A stretch of 64,000 nt of DNA from Pseudomonadota bacterium (GCA_021323675.1 JAJPKP010000027.1:62001-126000); one strand, 5' to 3'; shown: positions 19,154 through 29,060, numbered from the stretch's first letter. The notes: generated by a model not told the origin, from the letters alone. Numbers and translations: made by a program.

Positions 19154-19385
19154 CGTTCGCCCGATTTCCCAAGTCTATCGACCGGCGTCCGGAAACATGA
19201 TTTTGTGAGGAATTGTCTCGCGCCACTTTCGGCAGGACTTCGGTTGTCGAATTACCAGGCGATGTCTGCCGGCAGATGCGGTCAGCGCCGCCTCGAGTAG
19301 GGGGGTTGCCGTGCCACGGCACCCGGGCGCGGCGACCCGCGACGGCTGCGGAATCTTGAGGTTCGGAGGGGAGTGCGTTCATAAG

Positions 19386-20252
19386 ATGGATCAGGATGTC
19401 CAGATGCGGTTCGATCATGTTTCAATCGCGGTCCGGTCGATCGATCGGGCGGCGGAATTTTTCGCGCGCTACTTTCCGATGCAGCCGCGCAATCCGAAGA
19501 CCCGCGACGATCAGGTCAGCGGAGCGTTTTACTGGCAGGATTTCTGGCTTGGCGGCTTTGTCGTTGAATTCATCGAGGACCTGCCCGGACAACCGGGCTT
19601 CGTCACCAAATTCATCGAGAAACACGGCGAGGGGATGCATCACCTGTCCATCGAGGTGAACCATCTCGATCCTATCGTCGAGAAGCTCAAGCGCGACGGC
19701 ATCCGGGTGGTTGACGAGCAGAAATATCCGAGCGGTTCCGCGACCGCGTTTATTTCGCCCCGGTCAGCGTTCGGTGCATTGATCCAGTTCTGGCAGGTTC
19801 CCGACTTCGATTCGCCTCATCCGAAGCCCGCTCCCGACGGGATGGCGCACTTCGATCACGTATCGCTGGCAGTCAAAGACATCAGCAAGGCGAGCGAATT
19901 CTTCTCGCGGTATTTCACTCCGATCACGCCGGGGCGCGAGCCGCATGTGTCAAACTCGGAAGGCAATTTCATGATCGGCAACATCGGAGTTGCCGGCTTC
20001 AAGCTGGAATTCATCCAAAGTCCTCCCCATCCGACGGAAAACGATTTCGTAGCCCGGTTCATCCAGCGCTACGGGGAAGGGATGCATCACATATCGCTCG
20101 ACTTGAAGGAGTTCGATGCGACTCTCGAACGCCTCAAGCGCGACGGAGTCCGGGTGGTGGATGAAAGGACCAACAATCGCGGCGAGCGGCAATTTTTTGT
20201 TTCCCCGCGCGATGCTTTCGGGGTCCTGGTGCAGGTCTGGGACGGGCTATAG
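19386..20252 (+). CDS. Double-VOC (glyoxalase/bleomycin-resistance fold) protein
   Basis: A 288-residue protein made of two tandem VOC domains. The first begins MRFDHVSIAVRSIDRAAEFFARYF, the second MAHFDHVSLAVKDISKASEFFSRYF. Each ends with a matched metal-site segment (GMHHLSIEV and FVVEFIED; GMHHISLDL and FKLEFIQS), so both halves keep the His and Glu positions used for metal binding. The HHVSIAV plus GxGMHH pattern is like methylmalonyl-CoA epimerase and related enzymes. The two halves likely arose by internal duplication. ATG 19386 follows GGAGGGGAG. The HAD gene begins 6 nt downstream. Confidence 0.84.
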   Translation: MDQDVQMRFDHVSIAVRSIDRAAEFFARYFPMQPRNPKTRDDQVSGAFYWQDFWLGGFVVEFIEDLPGQPGFVTKFIEKHGEGMHHLSIEVNHLDPIVEKLKRDGIRVVDEQKYPSGSATAFISPRSAFGALIQFWQVPDFDSPHPKPAPDGMAHFDHVSLAVKDISKASEFFSRYFTPITPGREPHVSNSEGNFMIGNIGVAGFKLEFIQSPPHPTENDFVARFIQRYGEGMHHISLDLKEFDATLERLKRDGVRVVDERTNNRGERQFFVSPRDAFGVLVQVWDGL

Positions 20253-20258
20253 ACGGCG

Positions 20259-20987
20259 ATGGCGGGTTTGCGGGCGGTTTTCTTTGACGCGGCCGGAACG
20301 CTGTTTGACGCGCGCGAGCCGGTAGGACGGACCTACGCCCGAATCGCGCGAGAGCACGGGCTGGATGCCTCGGACGACGCGGTTGCGGCCGGATTTCGCC
20401 GCGCGTTCGGCGCCGCGCCGGAACTGGCCTTCGGGCCGGGAAGGCGCCCTGCCGAACTGCGCCGGATGGAACGGGACTGGTGGCGGGCGGTTGTGGCTCG
20501 CAGTTTCGAGGGTCTTGGCCGATTTACGAACTTCGATGCTTTCTTTGAGGCGCTGTTCGCCTTCTTTGCCGATCCCGCCCATTGGCGGGCCGATCCTGAA
20601 GCGCTGCCTGTGCTTAGTCGTCTAAAGGACAGCGGGCTCAGGCTTGGAGTGATCTCGAACTTCGATTATCGCCTCTACGAAATTCTTGAAAATCTCGGAC
20701 TGAAACAGCACTTCGATTCGATTACGATTTCCTCAGAAGCCGGGTATGCCAAACCGCGGCGCGAGGTCTTTGCGGCGGCGATGGCAAAGCATGGAGTCGA
20801 ACCCGGAGCTGCGATCCACGTGGGTGACTCGCCGCACCTCGATTTCCAAGCATCGTACGCCGCGGGGATGACGGCGGTGCTTCTGGACCCGGGGCTTGAC
20901 GCCGAGTCCAGCATAACGGATAGAAAGGCTCGAATTCGTTCGCTTGCCTATCTAAAGGAAGTTACGCAAGTATTGGTTTCCGCTTGA
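20259..20987 (+). CDS. HAD-superfamily hydrolase (HDHD3-like)
   Basis: A 242-residue class IA HAD phosphatase. Motif I is VFFDAAGTLFD, where the general acid Asp is Ala, as often found in the HDHD3/REG-2-like branch. Motif II is LGVISNFDYRL (N in place of S/T), motif III is the Lys in AKPRREVF and motif IV is HVGDSPHLDFQASYAAGM. The missing second Asp may mean low or altered phosphatase activity. It directly follows the double-VOC gene and likely shares its transcript. Confidence 0.84.
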   Translation: MAGLRAVFFDAAGTLFDAREPVGRTYARIAREHGLDASDDAVAAGFRRAFGAAPELAFGPGRRPAELRRMERDWWRAVVARSFEGLGRFTNFDAFFEALFAFFADPAHWRADPEALPVLSRLKDSGLRLGVISNFDYRLYEILENLGLKQHFDSITISSEAGYAKPRREVFAAAMAKHGVEPGAAIHVGDSPHLDFQASYAAGMTAVLLDPGLDAESSITDRKARIRSLAYLKEVTQVLVSA

Positions 20988-21058
20988 CGGTAACGCCGGC
21001 TTTGTCCTTATTTAGGGCCGGCCTGTTTCGTGCAGATCACTTGGGGCGTAAGAAAAAA

Positions 21059-23461
21059 ATGAATTCACTGTTGGGGATTAACCGCGTCTGGATGGCGCTT
21101 GCCGCTGCGGGCGCGCTGGTTTTCGCTGCTGCTGCCGCCAATGCGCAGTCGGTGGCTCAATTGAACGATGAGGTCTCGGCCGCTGTGGCCAAGGTGCCTG
21201 CCGCTACGAGCAATGAATCGACGGCCGGACAGGTCATTTCCGAGCTCGACCGGCTCGAAGCCCTGTATGCGAAGGTTGCCTCCGAACCTTCGACCAATCA
21301 GATGGCGCTGGAGTCCGCATACCATCAGCTCGAGTCGGGACTCAGCACGATGTACAACACCTACAAGAAAAAGAAGGACGACTGTATCGCGCAGATCGAC
21401 GCGGGCGGCCAGTGCGACTATTCGGTTCCCGAGCAGCTGTCGCTGCAAGCCCTGTACCCGCTTTCGTGGCTGCGCTTCCAGGGCGCGACTTCCGTCTACG
21501 CCAACAACGAGGCGCAGGCGAAAAAGCTGCTGAACGAAGCTATCGACGGATTTACCGAAAGCACGCTGGTTATCGTTGATCCCAACCTCGTCCGCGAGAA
21601 CCTGCTCGGCCGCGCCAACTGCGAAAAAGAACTGGGCAAGTTCGAGCATCCCGAGTACGACAAGGCGATCGCCGACTTCAAGAAGATTCTCGAAGACGGC
21701 TACAGCACCCCGCAGGCCAAGGCCGCTATCCAGGGTCTGGCCTCGACCTACGGCTTGATGGGCAATTCGGAGCAGGCCGCAATCTGGGCAGGCAAGCTCG
21801 GGGGCGGCGCGGGGGGCGCGAGCAAGGGCGGCACGTTGATGCTGCAATTGCAGACGATGTTCTCCGCCGAGAACGCCACTTCCGATCCCGCCAAGAAAGC
21901 CGCTTATCACAAGCAGATCGTTGACAAGATCAAGGCGGTCGAAGACGACAAGAGCGATTGGGCGGTTGCGATCGCCGCGGTCGGCAAGTACGTGCGCAAT
22001 CCGGTCGAGGAATTCGGCAATTCTTCTGATCCGTTCGAAAAATGGCTTCTGGCGAATGTCCTTCTGTCCAAGAAGGATGAGAACGGTGCGGCGAAGTATT
22101 TCGTCGAGGCCGCGCGCGGAAGCGGAAAGTACAACAAGGGCTTCAAGTACGCCGCCGACATCTACTACAAGCAGAAGCGCTTCGATCTGGTCGAGCAGCT
22201 TGCGAACGAGATGGCGCGGTCCGGAGGCTCGGACGCCCAGTGGGCGGCGTACATGTCCTACGCTCTGCCGCGCCAGCAGTGGGAATCGGGCGGGATGAAA
22301 AACACCCAGCTCAACGACCAGTGGGTGAAGGCCGCGGAGAACTACCTGGGCAAGTATCCGTCCGGGCAATACGCGGCGGAACTGCGCTTCAGGCTCGGCG
22401 AAAACCTCCAGCGCCAGGCCAAATATGCTGAAGCGGCCAAGATGTACAGCCAGATATCCGGCAACAACGAGTACGCATTCACCGCGAAATTCAATTCCGC
22501 GGAGTGCAATTATCTGGCCCTGGTCAACGCCGGATCCAGCAAGGACAAGAACGCTCCGGCGATCAATGTGGACCAGCTTCGCGAAGAGGCGATGAAAGAT
22601 CTCCGCGAAACCATCAAGATGGAACCGGAAGCGGAACGTACCGCCGGCACCCAACAGCAGAAGAAGTTCGTCCATGACGTCAAAGGCCGCGCGATCTTCA
22701 TGCTCGTCGGGCTGATGGAGGAGAAGAATCCCGATCCCAAGGAAGTTGCCGATCTTCTCCAGAACTACGAGAGCCAGTATCCCGCGATGAGCGACAAGTT
22801 TCGCGACGTTCAGGAATGGCGAATTGTCGCTCTAAGCCAGCTCGGCCGTTATGACGACGTGCAGCACGATCTTGCCGCGATCGTCGAGAAAAACCGCGGC
22901 AACACCGCTCAAAGCGATTTCATCAAGGAACTGGGCCTGGATTTCTGGAAGGCCGCGCAGGCCGCCCAGGACAAGGGCGACCAGAAGGCTTACCAGGCGA
23001 ACGCCAGGCTCACTGTCACCGCGTATGATTTCTTTGAAGACCTGGTGAAGAGCGGCAAGACGCAGGCGAAGAACCTGACTGGTACTCTATCGATCCTCGG
23101 CAAGGCCTACCTCGCCCTGGGAGATGAAAGCAAAGCCGAGAGCATCTTCAACCAGGTGGTGAAGGCCGACGCGGCCTCGCCGGACGCGAACGCGGGATTG
23201 GCGACGATCGCGCAGGCCAAGAAGGACTACAAGGACGCGGTCACGCTGTGGACCAACGTGGAAAACACCGCGGCCGAATCGGATAACCTGTGGTACGAGG
23301 CGAAGTACAACATCGCGGTCATCTACGCCGCGCAGGGAAATATCCAGGGCGCCTGCAGCAAGCTGGCGCAAACCCGCGCCGAGCATCCGACCCTCGGAAC
23401 TCCGGAGATCGCCGCCCGCTGGAACACCTTGCAGCGCAAGATCTGCCTGGATCACAAGTAG
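21059..23461 (+). CDS. Secreted TPR-repeat protein, about 800 aa
   Basis: The start is ATG 21059, which gives a clean Sec signal peptide (MNSLLGINRVWMALAAAGALVFAAAAANAQS, cleavage after ANA). The rest is mostly alpha-helical with repeated TPR-like segments such as KYAEAAKMYSQISGNNEYAFTAKFNSAECNYLAL and LGKAYLALGDESKAESIFNQVVKADAASPDANAGLATIAQAKKDYKDAVTLW. Such periplasmic TPR scaffolds assemble partners in envelope or secretion systems. No enzymatic motif was seen. It precedes mce and fmdB, whose function does not explain it. Confidence 0.84.
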   Translation: MNSLLGINRVWMALAAAGALVFAAAAANAQSVAQLNDEVSAAVAKVPAATSNESTAGQVISELDRLEALYAKVASEPSTNQMALESAYHQLESGLSTMYNTYKKKKDDCIAQIDAGGQCDYSVPEQLSLQALYPLSWLRFQGATSVYANNEAQAKKLLNEAIDGFTESTLVIVDPNLVRENLLGRANCEKELGKFEHPEYDKAIADFKKILEDGYSTPQAKAAIQGLASTYGLMGNSEQAAIWAGKLGGGAGGASKGGTLMLQLQTMFSAENATSDPAKKAAYHKQIVDKIKAVEDDKSDWAVAIAAVGKYVRNPVEEFGNSSDPFEKWLLANVLLSKKDENGAAKYFVEAARGSGKYNKGFKYAADIYYKQKRFDLVEQLANEMARSGGSDAQWAAYMSYALPRQQWESGGMKNTQLNDQWVKAAENYLGKYPSGQYAAELRFRLGENLQRQAKYAEAAKMYSQISGNNEYAFTAKFNSAECNYLALVNAGSSKDKNAPAINVDQLREEAMKDLRETIKMEPEAERTAGTQQQKKFVHDVKGRAIFMLVGLMEEKNPDPKEVADLLQNYESQYPAMSDKFRDVQEWRIVALSQLGRYDDVQHDLAAIVEKNRGNTAQSDFIKELGLDFWKAAQAAQDKGDQKAYQANARLTVTAYDFFEDLVKSGKTQAKNLTGTLSILGKAYLALGDESKAESIFNQVVKADAASPDANAGLATIAQAKKDYKDAVTLWTNVENTAAESDNLWYEAKYNIAVIYAAQGNIQGACSKLAQTRAEHPTLGTPEIAARWNTLQRKICLDHK

Positions 23462-23468
23462 AGGCGCG

Positions 23469-23879
23469 ATGCTGAAGCGGATTCACCATGTCGGCGTGGT
23501 CGTGCCGGACCTGGAGGCGGGCCTTCGGTTCTGGCGCGACACGCTCGGCCTGCACTTCACCAAGAGCGCGACTATCGAGGAGCAGGGCGTGAAGGCGGCG
23601 CTGCTGAAGGTCGGCGACAGCGAGATTGAACTGCTCGAACCCACCAATCCGGATAACGGGGTCGGCAAGTTCCTCGCGCGCCGCGGCGGCGGGCTGCATC
23701 ATCTGTGCTTCGAAACCGATGACGTCGCGCGGGAACTCGAAGGGGCCCGCGCCAAGGGAATTCAGTTGATCGACCAGCATCCGCGTCATGGCCTCGCCGG
23801 GCTCATCTGCTTTCTGCATCCGAAAGCGACGCGCGGCGTGCTGGTCGAATATGCGCAGCCACCCGAGGGCGAGAACTGA
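23469..23879 (+). CDS. Methylmalonyl-CoA epimerase-like VOC protein
   Basis: A 136-residue single-VOC protein: MLKRIHHVGVVVPDLEAGLRFWRDTLGL, then ALLKVGDSEIELLEPTNPDNGVGKFLARRGGGLHHLCFETDDV and HPKATRGVLVEYAQPP. The His near the start, Glu in EIELLEP, the GGGLHHLCFET His and the final Glu of VLVEY match the metal ligands of methylmalonyl-CoA epimerase, which interconverts the 2R and 2S isomers in propionate metabolism. No mutase is in the window, so the name is by family likeness. Its stop overlaps the fmdB start by 1 nt (TGATG). Confidence 0.85.
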   Translation: MLKRIHHVGVVVPDLEAGLRFWRDTLGLHFTKSATIEEQGVKAALLKVGDSEIELLEPTNPDNGVGKFLARRGGGLHHLCFETDDVARELEGARAKGIQLIDQHPRHGLAGLICFLHPKATRGVLVEYAQPPEGEN

Positions 23880-24130
23880 TGCCGATTTACGAATTCCAAT
23901 GCGAGGATTGCGATCGTTCCGTGGAAATACTGGTGCGCCCCGGGCACGATGAAGACGCGGAATGTCCCAAGTGTCACGGCTCGCGGCTCAAACGCGAGAT
24001 GTCCGTGTTCGCCGCGCGCGGGGGCGATTCCGCGGGCATGGCGGCGGCGGCGCAGGCGATCGCATCGAATGGGGGCGGACGCCCCCCTTCAGGCGGCGGA
24101 TGCTGCGGCGGCGCCTGCGGCTGCCATTAA
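23879..24130 (+). CDS. FmdB-family zinc-ribbon protein
   Basis: An 83-residue putative regulatory protein of the FmdB/CxxC type. The N-terminal ribbon has MPIYEFQCEDCDRSVEILV and DAECPKCHGSRLKREMSVF (two CxxC pairs). The C-terminus is Gly/Cys-rich, ending GGGCCGGACGCH, a usual feature of this group and a possible second metal site. Biochemical function of the family is poorly known. It is last in the operon and is followed 14 nt later by a strong intrinsic terminator. Confidence 0.9.
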   Translation: MPIYEFQCEDCDRSVEILVRPGHDEDAECPKCHGSRLKREMSVFAARGGDSAGMAAAAQAIASNGGGRPPSGGGCCGGACGCH

Positions 24131-24143
24131 TCCAGAGCCAGTC

Positions 24144-24178
24144 AAAAAACGCCGCCCCTCGGGGCGGCGTTGCTTTTT
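24144..24178. terminator. Bidirectional intrinsic terminator
   Basis: A perfect GC-rich stem (AACGCCGCCCC / GGGGCGGCGTT, loop TC) is preceded by six A and followed by GCTTTTT. It can stop transcription from the fmdB side on the plus strand and from the M20 gene on the minus strand, which ends at 24178. Confidence 0.9.
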
Positions 24179-25350
24179 CAGCTCTCCTGCCTTTGCGCGA
24201 ATTCCGCCTTGGCCGCGGCCATCAACTCTTTGTCGGCCAGCAGATCGTACGCGGTCATCGCCAATGCCTTCGCGACCCGGATCATCGCGTCGTAGCCCTT
24301 CGTGGAATCGGCGTGCGCGACGAAGCGGTCTTCGTGGCATGAGCCTTCGCCGTGCCGCGCGATTGCGAAAGTCGGATGGATGGCGGGCATCGCGTGACTG
24401 ATGTCGCCCATGTCGGTACTGCCAGTCGGCATGTCGGGTGGCGCCTCCGGAGCGCGAACCCCAAACGACTCCGTATGCGCCGAGTAACGGCGCGCGATGC
24501 TGCGATTGTTGACCATGTTCTTGTAGCCGCCTTCGATTTTCACGCTCGCCTTGGTCCCGGTGGCCATCGCGGCCGCCTCAGCGCATCGAATCACGCGCTC
24601 GGCCATCTCGCCGACATACTTGCTGGTCTTGCCGCGAGCCAGGAACATGCATTCCGCGCGCTCGGGGATGATATTCACGGCTTGTCCGCCGTCGTTGATG
24701 ATTCCGTGAATTCGCGATCCGTCGCGGAAATGCAGCCGCGCCATATCCACCGCATGAAAGGTCTGAAGCACGGCGGCCAGCGCGCTTGACCCTTCCCATG
24801 GCGCAAGGGCTGCGTGCGATGCGCGGCCGTTGAAGGCGATGCGGAGATGGCGAGTCGCGAGCGCCGGCATCGTGGACCATTCCATGTCCATCGGATGCGC
24901 CATCATCGCGGCATCCACTCCCTTAAGCGCCCCTCGCTCCAGTAGAAGTATCTTGCCGCCGCCGCCTTCTTCGGCCGGGGTTCCCATAAACACCACCCGG
25001 CCCGGCAATTGATCGGCGATGGAACTGAGCCCGGCCACCGCGCTCAGGGCCGCGCCCGCAATCAGATTGTGGCCGCAGGAATGTCCATTGGGCAGAGCGT
25101 CGTACTCCGCGAAGATTGCGACCGTGGGTCCTTCGCCCCGGCCAAATTCAGCGCGAAATGCCGTCTCGAGTCCGGCAATCCCCCTCTCTACCGTCAGGCC
25201 GAGTCCGGCTGCGGCTTTGGAAAGCTGCTCGGCTGCGAAGCGCTCTTCGAACTTGAGCTCAGGACGAGCGTGAATCGAGCGGCTGACCGCGACCGCGGTT
25301 TCGCGAAAACTGTCGATGGCGTTGCAGATGGCCTTATGCGCTGCGTCCAT
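24178..25350 (-). CDS. M20-family amidohydrolase / metallopeptidase
   Basis: A 390-residue M20 enzyme related to amidohydrolases that deacylate amino acids or cleave p-aminobenzoyl-glutamate. Metal-site motifs: VAIFAEYDALPNGHSCGHNLIAGAA, GTPAEEGGGGKILLLERGA (catalytic Glu pair), and MMAHPMDMEWSTMP; near the end GSTDMGDISHAMPAIHPTFAI and SCHEDRFVAHADSTKG. ATG 25350 is chosen over the longer track start because GGAGGT lies 4 nt upstream. No signal peptide is seen, so it is cytoplasmic. It ends at the shared terminator. Confidence 0.9.
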   Translation of the reverse strand: MDAAHKAICNAIDSFRETAVAVSRSIHARPELKFEERFAAEQLSKAAAGLGLTVERGIAGLETAFRAEFGRGEGPTVAIFAEYDALPNGHSCGHNLIAGAALSAVAGLSSIADQLPGRVVFMGTPAEEGGGGKILLLERGALKGVDAAMMAHPMDMEWSTMPALATRHLRIAFNGRASHAALAPWEGSSALAAVLQTFHAVDMARLHFRDGSRIHGIINDGGQAVNIIPERAECMFLARGKTSKYVGEMAERVIRCAEAAAMATGTKASVKIEGGYKNMVNNRSIARRYSAHTESFGVRAPEAPPDMPTGSTDMGDISHAMPAIHPTFAIARHGEGSCHEDRFVAHADSTKGYDAMIRVAKALAMTAYDLLADKELMAAAKAEFAQRQES

Positions 25351-25423
25351 AGTGACCTCCGCGATGCGCAATAGCATCAGCCACGCCGATTAGTCCATCG
25401 ACGCGCGCGCCCCCGTCGCGGTC

Positions 25424-27574
25424 TCATTCCGGCTGGCGGTTCGACGGCTGGGGCGGAACGATAAGCGCAACTGCGCATTGCGCTTTGCGAAGGATTTCGC
25501 GGACCTTCGGCCCGAAGAAGAGCCGCTCGTCGGAAGACCGGAACAACACGCCCATCACGAGCAGGTCGATACCTTCGCGTTCGATCATCGAGAGGATAAC
25601 GTTTTCCGGGCGCCGGCTCGTATCGATTCGCGTATCGACTACGGCGCCGATTTCGTGCCCAAGCCGGCTGATCTCCTCGACAAACTCGGTACCCTCGGCC
25701 CGCGGATAGTCTTCTATCCCCACCCTTATCAGTGGCACGCGGTAGGGTGAGGCTTCGCGAACATGGAGAGCTGTAAGTTGCGAGTTGAATGCGCGCGCAT
25801 AGTGCATCGCGAGAATCGCTCCAAATCGGGAGAACGCGGCTCCGGTGGTCGGAACCAGCAGGCGGCGAAACGGGGCGGAAGCGTGACCGTTGCGCACGAT
25901 GACCAGCGGAGCGCGGGCGATGCTGACGAGGCCGTGCAGAACCTCGCCGCCGATGTCATCGTAGCCCCTTAGTTGTGAAGCGCCGGCGAAGATCGCGTCG
26001 TAGCCGCGCGCGCTCTCCGCCGCGACCGCGTCAGCTATCGATTCGCCTGAGCCGGTGCGTTGCTGGATATTGCGCGCTCCGGCTTGCTCAGCAATACGCT
26101 TCACGCGCGAAAACTGTTCGTCGAACTGCTTCGATCGATTGGCCGCGCGCGGCGCCAGCGCGCGGAACACCGTGATGCTGGCCTGATCGTGACTTGCCAG
26201 GGCGGCGGCGAAGTGCGCCGCCAGGTCGGCATTCGGTCCTCCTCCTGACAGCACCAGCAGCTTGGCGCCCTTGGCCGTGAACTGAAGCCGCGACAGCAGC
26301 CGATCGCGTTCCGTGCGCTCGGCGTCGCTGGCGCGCTCGCCGCTTCCGCTGATCGCCCAGCTTAGGAGCGGCGGCGTCATCAGCGAAGTGACGACCGCGA
26401 CCGCGATAATCACGGTGTACATCTGGGGTGTCAGCACGCCGAGGCTCAATCCGATAAGCGCGACCAGTATTTCCATGCCGCCGCGCGCGTTCATTCCAAT
26501 CGCCACCGCGAGCGATTCGCGCCACTTGAGCCGGCCAACCAGGCCTCCGATACCGCAACCAAGGAACTTCGCGCCGATTGCGATCCCAAGGACGATCAAC
26601 AACACCATCGGCTCTCTCAGCGTGGAAAGATCGGTCTTCAGTCCTGAATAGGCGAAAAAGAGCGGCGCGAGAAAGCCGAGCGCCGCGGCCTCGAGCTCGG
26701 AACGATCGGATTTTCTGAGCCGCGCCGATCCCGCCATCATCACGCCCGCTATGAAAGCGCCGAACACGGCGTGAATTCCGATCGATTGCGTGATCACCGC
26801 GCAGATCAGGGCGACCACAATCATCGCCGAGAACTTCGCGTGCTCGATGTACGTGCGATCGTCCACCCATCGGAGCAAACGTGTGACGAGCCGATGCCCG
26901 ACGAAGTAGCAGAACGCGATGAATACGGCGGCCTCGACCAGCAGAAGCGTGAAAGAGAGCAAACGCACGTCGCCGCGCTCCGCCAGTCCCGCGACGATCG
27001 AGAGCAGCAGCCATCCGGTCGTATCGTCGATAATTCCGGCGGCGAGAATCAGCATCCCAAGGTCGCGGCGCATCAAGCCAAGGTCGAGGAGAATTTTGGC
27101 GATCACCGGAACCGCCGAAATCGCCACCGCCACCGCCATGAACAGCGCGAAGATGAAGCGCTGGCCCGGCACCGCCAGGTATTGCGGCGGCAGCGCCAGA
27201 CCCAACACCAGGCCGCACGCAAACGGAATCACCATCCCGAAAGCGGACACCGCGATCGCCGTCCGGCCCATCCCCCGCAAAATGCCGAGGTCGGTTTCGA
27301 GCCCGATGTACAAGAGCAGGGTGATTACGCCGATCCAGGCGGTCGCTTCCAGCAGGTGATTAATCGTGGGATCGGCGGGAAACAGCCAGGCATAGACCGG
27401 CGGCGCAAGCAGCCCAAGTATGGAAGGACCGACCACCACGCCCGCGAGTAATTCGCCGATCACGGCGGCCTGTCCCCATCGCTTCATCAGGTCGGCGAGC
27501 AATCGGCTGATAAGCAGCAATGCGCCGACCTGGATGAGAAAGTGAAGAATCTGAAGTTCGGTTAGGCCCTTCAA
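25424..27574 (-). CDS. CPA2-type monovalent cation:proton antiporter with C-terminal Usp-like domains
   Basis: A 716-residue protein. The first ~400 residues form the 12-13 helix Na+/H+ exchanger domain (LLADLMKRWGQAAVIGELLAGVVVGPSILG, ILAAGIIDDTTGWLLLSIV with the paired Asp, MNARGGMEILVALIGLSLGVL). The C-terminal ~300 residues hold two segments like universal-stress/UspA folds (LLVLSGGGPNADLAAHFAAALASHD and RLLVPTTGAAFSRFGAILAMHYARAF, ending DLLVMGVLFRSSDERLFFGPKVREILRKAQCAVALI). No TrkA-N nucleotide-binding domain is present, unlike KefB/C. The Usp part probably senses nucleotide or stress state. Confidence 0.88.
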   Translation of the reverse strand: MKGLTELQILHFLIQVGALLLISRLLADLMKRWGQAAVIGELLAGVVVGPSILGLLAPPVYAWLFPADPTINHLLEATAWIGVITLLLYIGLETDLGILRGMGRTAIAVSAFGMVIPFACGLVLGLALPPQYLAVPGQRFIFALFMAVAVAISAVPVIAKILLDLGLMRRDLGMLILAAGIIDDTTGWLLLSIVAGLAERGDVRLLSFTLLLVEAAVFIAFCYFVGHRLVTRLLRWVDDRTYIEHAKFSAMIVVALICAVITQSIGIHAVFGAFIAGVMMAGSARLRKSDRSELEAAALGFLAPLFFAYSGLKTDLSTLREPMVLLIVLGIAIGAKFLGCGIGGLVGRLKWRESLAVAIGMNARGGMEILVALIGLSLGVLTPQMYTVIIAVAVVTSLMTPPLLSWAISGSGERASDAERTERDRLLSRLQFTAKGAKLLVLSGGGPNADLAAHFAAALASHDQASITVFRALAPRAANRSKQFDEQFSRVKRIAEQAGARNIQQRTGSGESIADAVAAESARGYDAIFAGASQLRGYDDIGGEVLHGLVSIARAPLVIVRNGHASAPFRRLLVPTTGAAFSRFGAILAMHYARAFNSQLTALHVREASPYRVPLIRVGIEDYPRAEGTEFVEEISRLGHEIGAVVDTRIDTSRRPENVILSMIEREGIDLLVMGVLFRSSDERLFFGPKVREILRKAQCAVALIVPPQPSNRQPE

Positions 27575-27742
27575 TAATTAACCGCCGGTGGGACTTTCGC
27601 GCAGGCCTGCGCCTTAGAAAGGCTATCACGGCGGCAAACGCTGGATCGAATTTTTCCGTGAATGGCGGGTAAAGCCTTATGTCGCCCGGCGGAATTCCCC
27701 AACGTGTCGTGGGCAAAATTCCGCCGGGCTCGCCGAGGCTTG

Positions 27743-28951
27743 TCAGGGACGGACGCGCGTCAGAGGCTGGGTCAGATCCGGCATCGGTTCCCCTTTGTGC
27801 TGCGCATAGTCGCTTATCGCGGTTGCGATTCCCGCCAGCGATTTGTTGAACAGCAACTCGCGATTTTGACGGGCCCAATCGTTGGAGTATTTGACTTGTT
27901 CCGCGACCACGTCCTTGAACTGCGGGGCGACATAGCGCGCCCACAATTCAAACGAATGCAGCGTCTTTTCGCGGGTCGCCCATTCCTGCGCCAGCATCAG
28001 CATCCCGCCGAATCCGCCAGTGGCTTCCTGGAGCTCCTTCACGCGAGCGATCGCATCGTCGGGCGTGCCGACGATCACGCCTCCGCGCCCGATCATCCGA
28101 TCCACGGTCAATTCTTCGATAGGCTGATTCGGATATTCCTCGAATTGAAGTCGGGCGCCCAGAGTGCTGATGAAATATTCCTGGATCCAGCGATTGGCGC
28201 CCTCTCGGATATCGCGCATCGCTTCTTCCCGCGATTCGGCGAGATGAACCGGAAAGACCAGCCGCCAGTTGCGCCGGTCAACGCTCTTGCCGTTCTCCGC
28301 GGCGGTCTCTTCCGCTATCGCCCATCGCTTCTTCAGATCGTCCAGCCCGCCGGGCGCGTAGGATGCGACCGACAGCACGCCGCATCCGAGCTGTCCCGCC
28401 GCGACCATCCCCGAGGGCGAGATGGTGCTGGCGACAAAGATAGGCATATGCGGCTGCTGATACGGCTTTACCTGAAGGTGCGCATCGCTCAGCTTGAAGT
28501 AGGAGCCATCGATAGTGATGCCGCCCTGCTCGGTGAACAGGCGAATAATCGCCTGTACTCCCTCGACCATCCGCCGCCGCTGGGTCGTGGTGTCGATTCC
28601 CAGCATGTGCGCATCCGCGGCGAGCGCGCCGGGACCGCATCCGAGAATGACGCGGCCGCGAGTGAGATGGTCGAGCAGGGCGAAGCGGTTGGCGATGTTA
28701 AAGGGGTGATGGTAGGGGACGCTGACCACTCCGGACCCGACCATTATGCGCCGGGTGCGGGTCGCTGCCACCGCCATGAAGATCTCCGGCGACGGAATGA
28801 TCTCCCATCCCGAGGAATGATGCTCGCCGATGAACGCCTCGTCATAGCCGAGTTCATCGAGCCATTCGATCAGTTGCATGTCGCGTTCAAAGCAGAGGGT
28901 GGGGTCCTCGCCGACGCGATGGAAGGGCGCCATAAAAATTCCGAATTTCAT
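27743..28951 (-). CDS. LLM-class (luciferase-like) flavin-dependent oxidoreductase
   Basis: A 402-residue TIM-barrel flavoprotein of the bacterial luciferase superfamily. It starts MKFGIFMAPFHRVGEDPTLCFERDMQLIEWLDELGYDEAFIGEHH and continues with SGVVSVPYHHPFNIANRFALLDHLTRGRVILGCGPGALAADAHMLGID, a pattern typical of alkanal or terpene monooxygenase-like enzymes. AAGGAAG precedes the ATG. The oxidised substrate is not known; flavin reductase would be supplied elsewhere. Confidence 0.88.
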   Translation of the reverse strand: MKFGIFMAPFHRVGEDPTLCFERDMQLIEWLDELGYDEAFIGEHHSSGWEIIPSPEIFMAVAATRTRRIMVGSGVVSVPYHHPFNIANRFALLDHLTRGRVILGCGPGALAADAHMLGIDTTTQRRRMVEGVQAIIRLFTEQGGITIDGSYFKLSDAHLQVKPYQQPHMPIFVASTISPSGMVAAGQLGCGVLSVASYAPGGLDDLKKRWAIAEETAAENGKSVDRRNWRLVFPVHLAESREEAMRDIREGANRWIQEYFISTLGARLQFEEYPNQPIEELTVDRMIGRGGVIVGTPDDAIARVKELQEATGGFGGMLMLAQEWATREKTLHSFELWARYVAPQFKDVVAEQVKYSNDWARQNRELLFNKSLAGIATAISDYAQHKGEPMPDLTQPLTRVRP

Positions 28952-29060
28952 CAGTCGCTTCCTTTTCGCCGGGCAACTGGCATTGCCCGAAGCCGCCTCA
29001 CCCTATGACGGGATGGCGGGTAACACAAGCCGGATTAAACGATCGTTCAATCGGCGCATC

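Noticed and set aside
21065-22675. 536-aa minus-strand ORF over the TPR protein
   Set aside because: The Arg- and Leu-rich sequence has no family features, and the plus strand has a signal peptide and TPR pattern.
27662-29008. 448-aa plus-strand ORF over the LLM oxidoreductase
   Set aside because: Mirror frame of a well-conserved flavoprotein.
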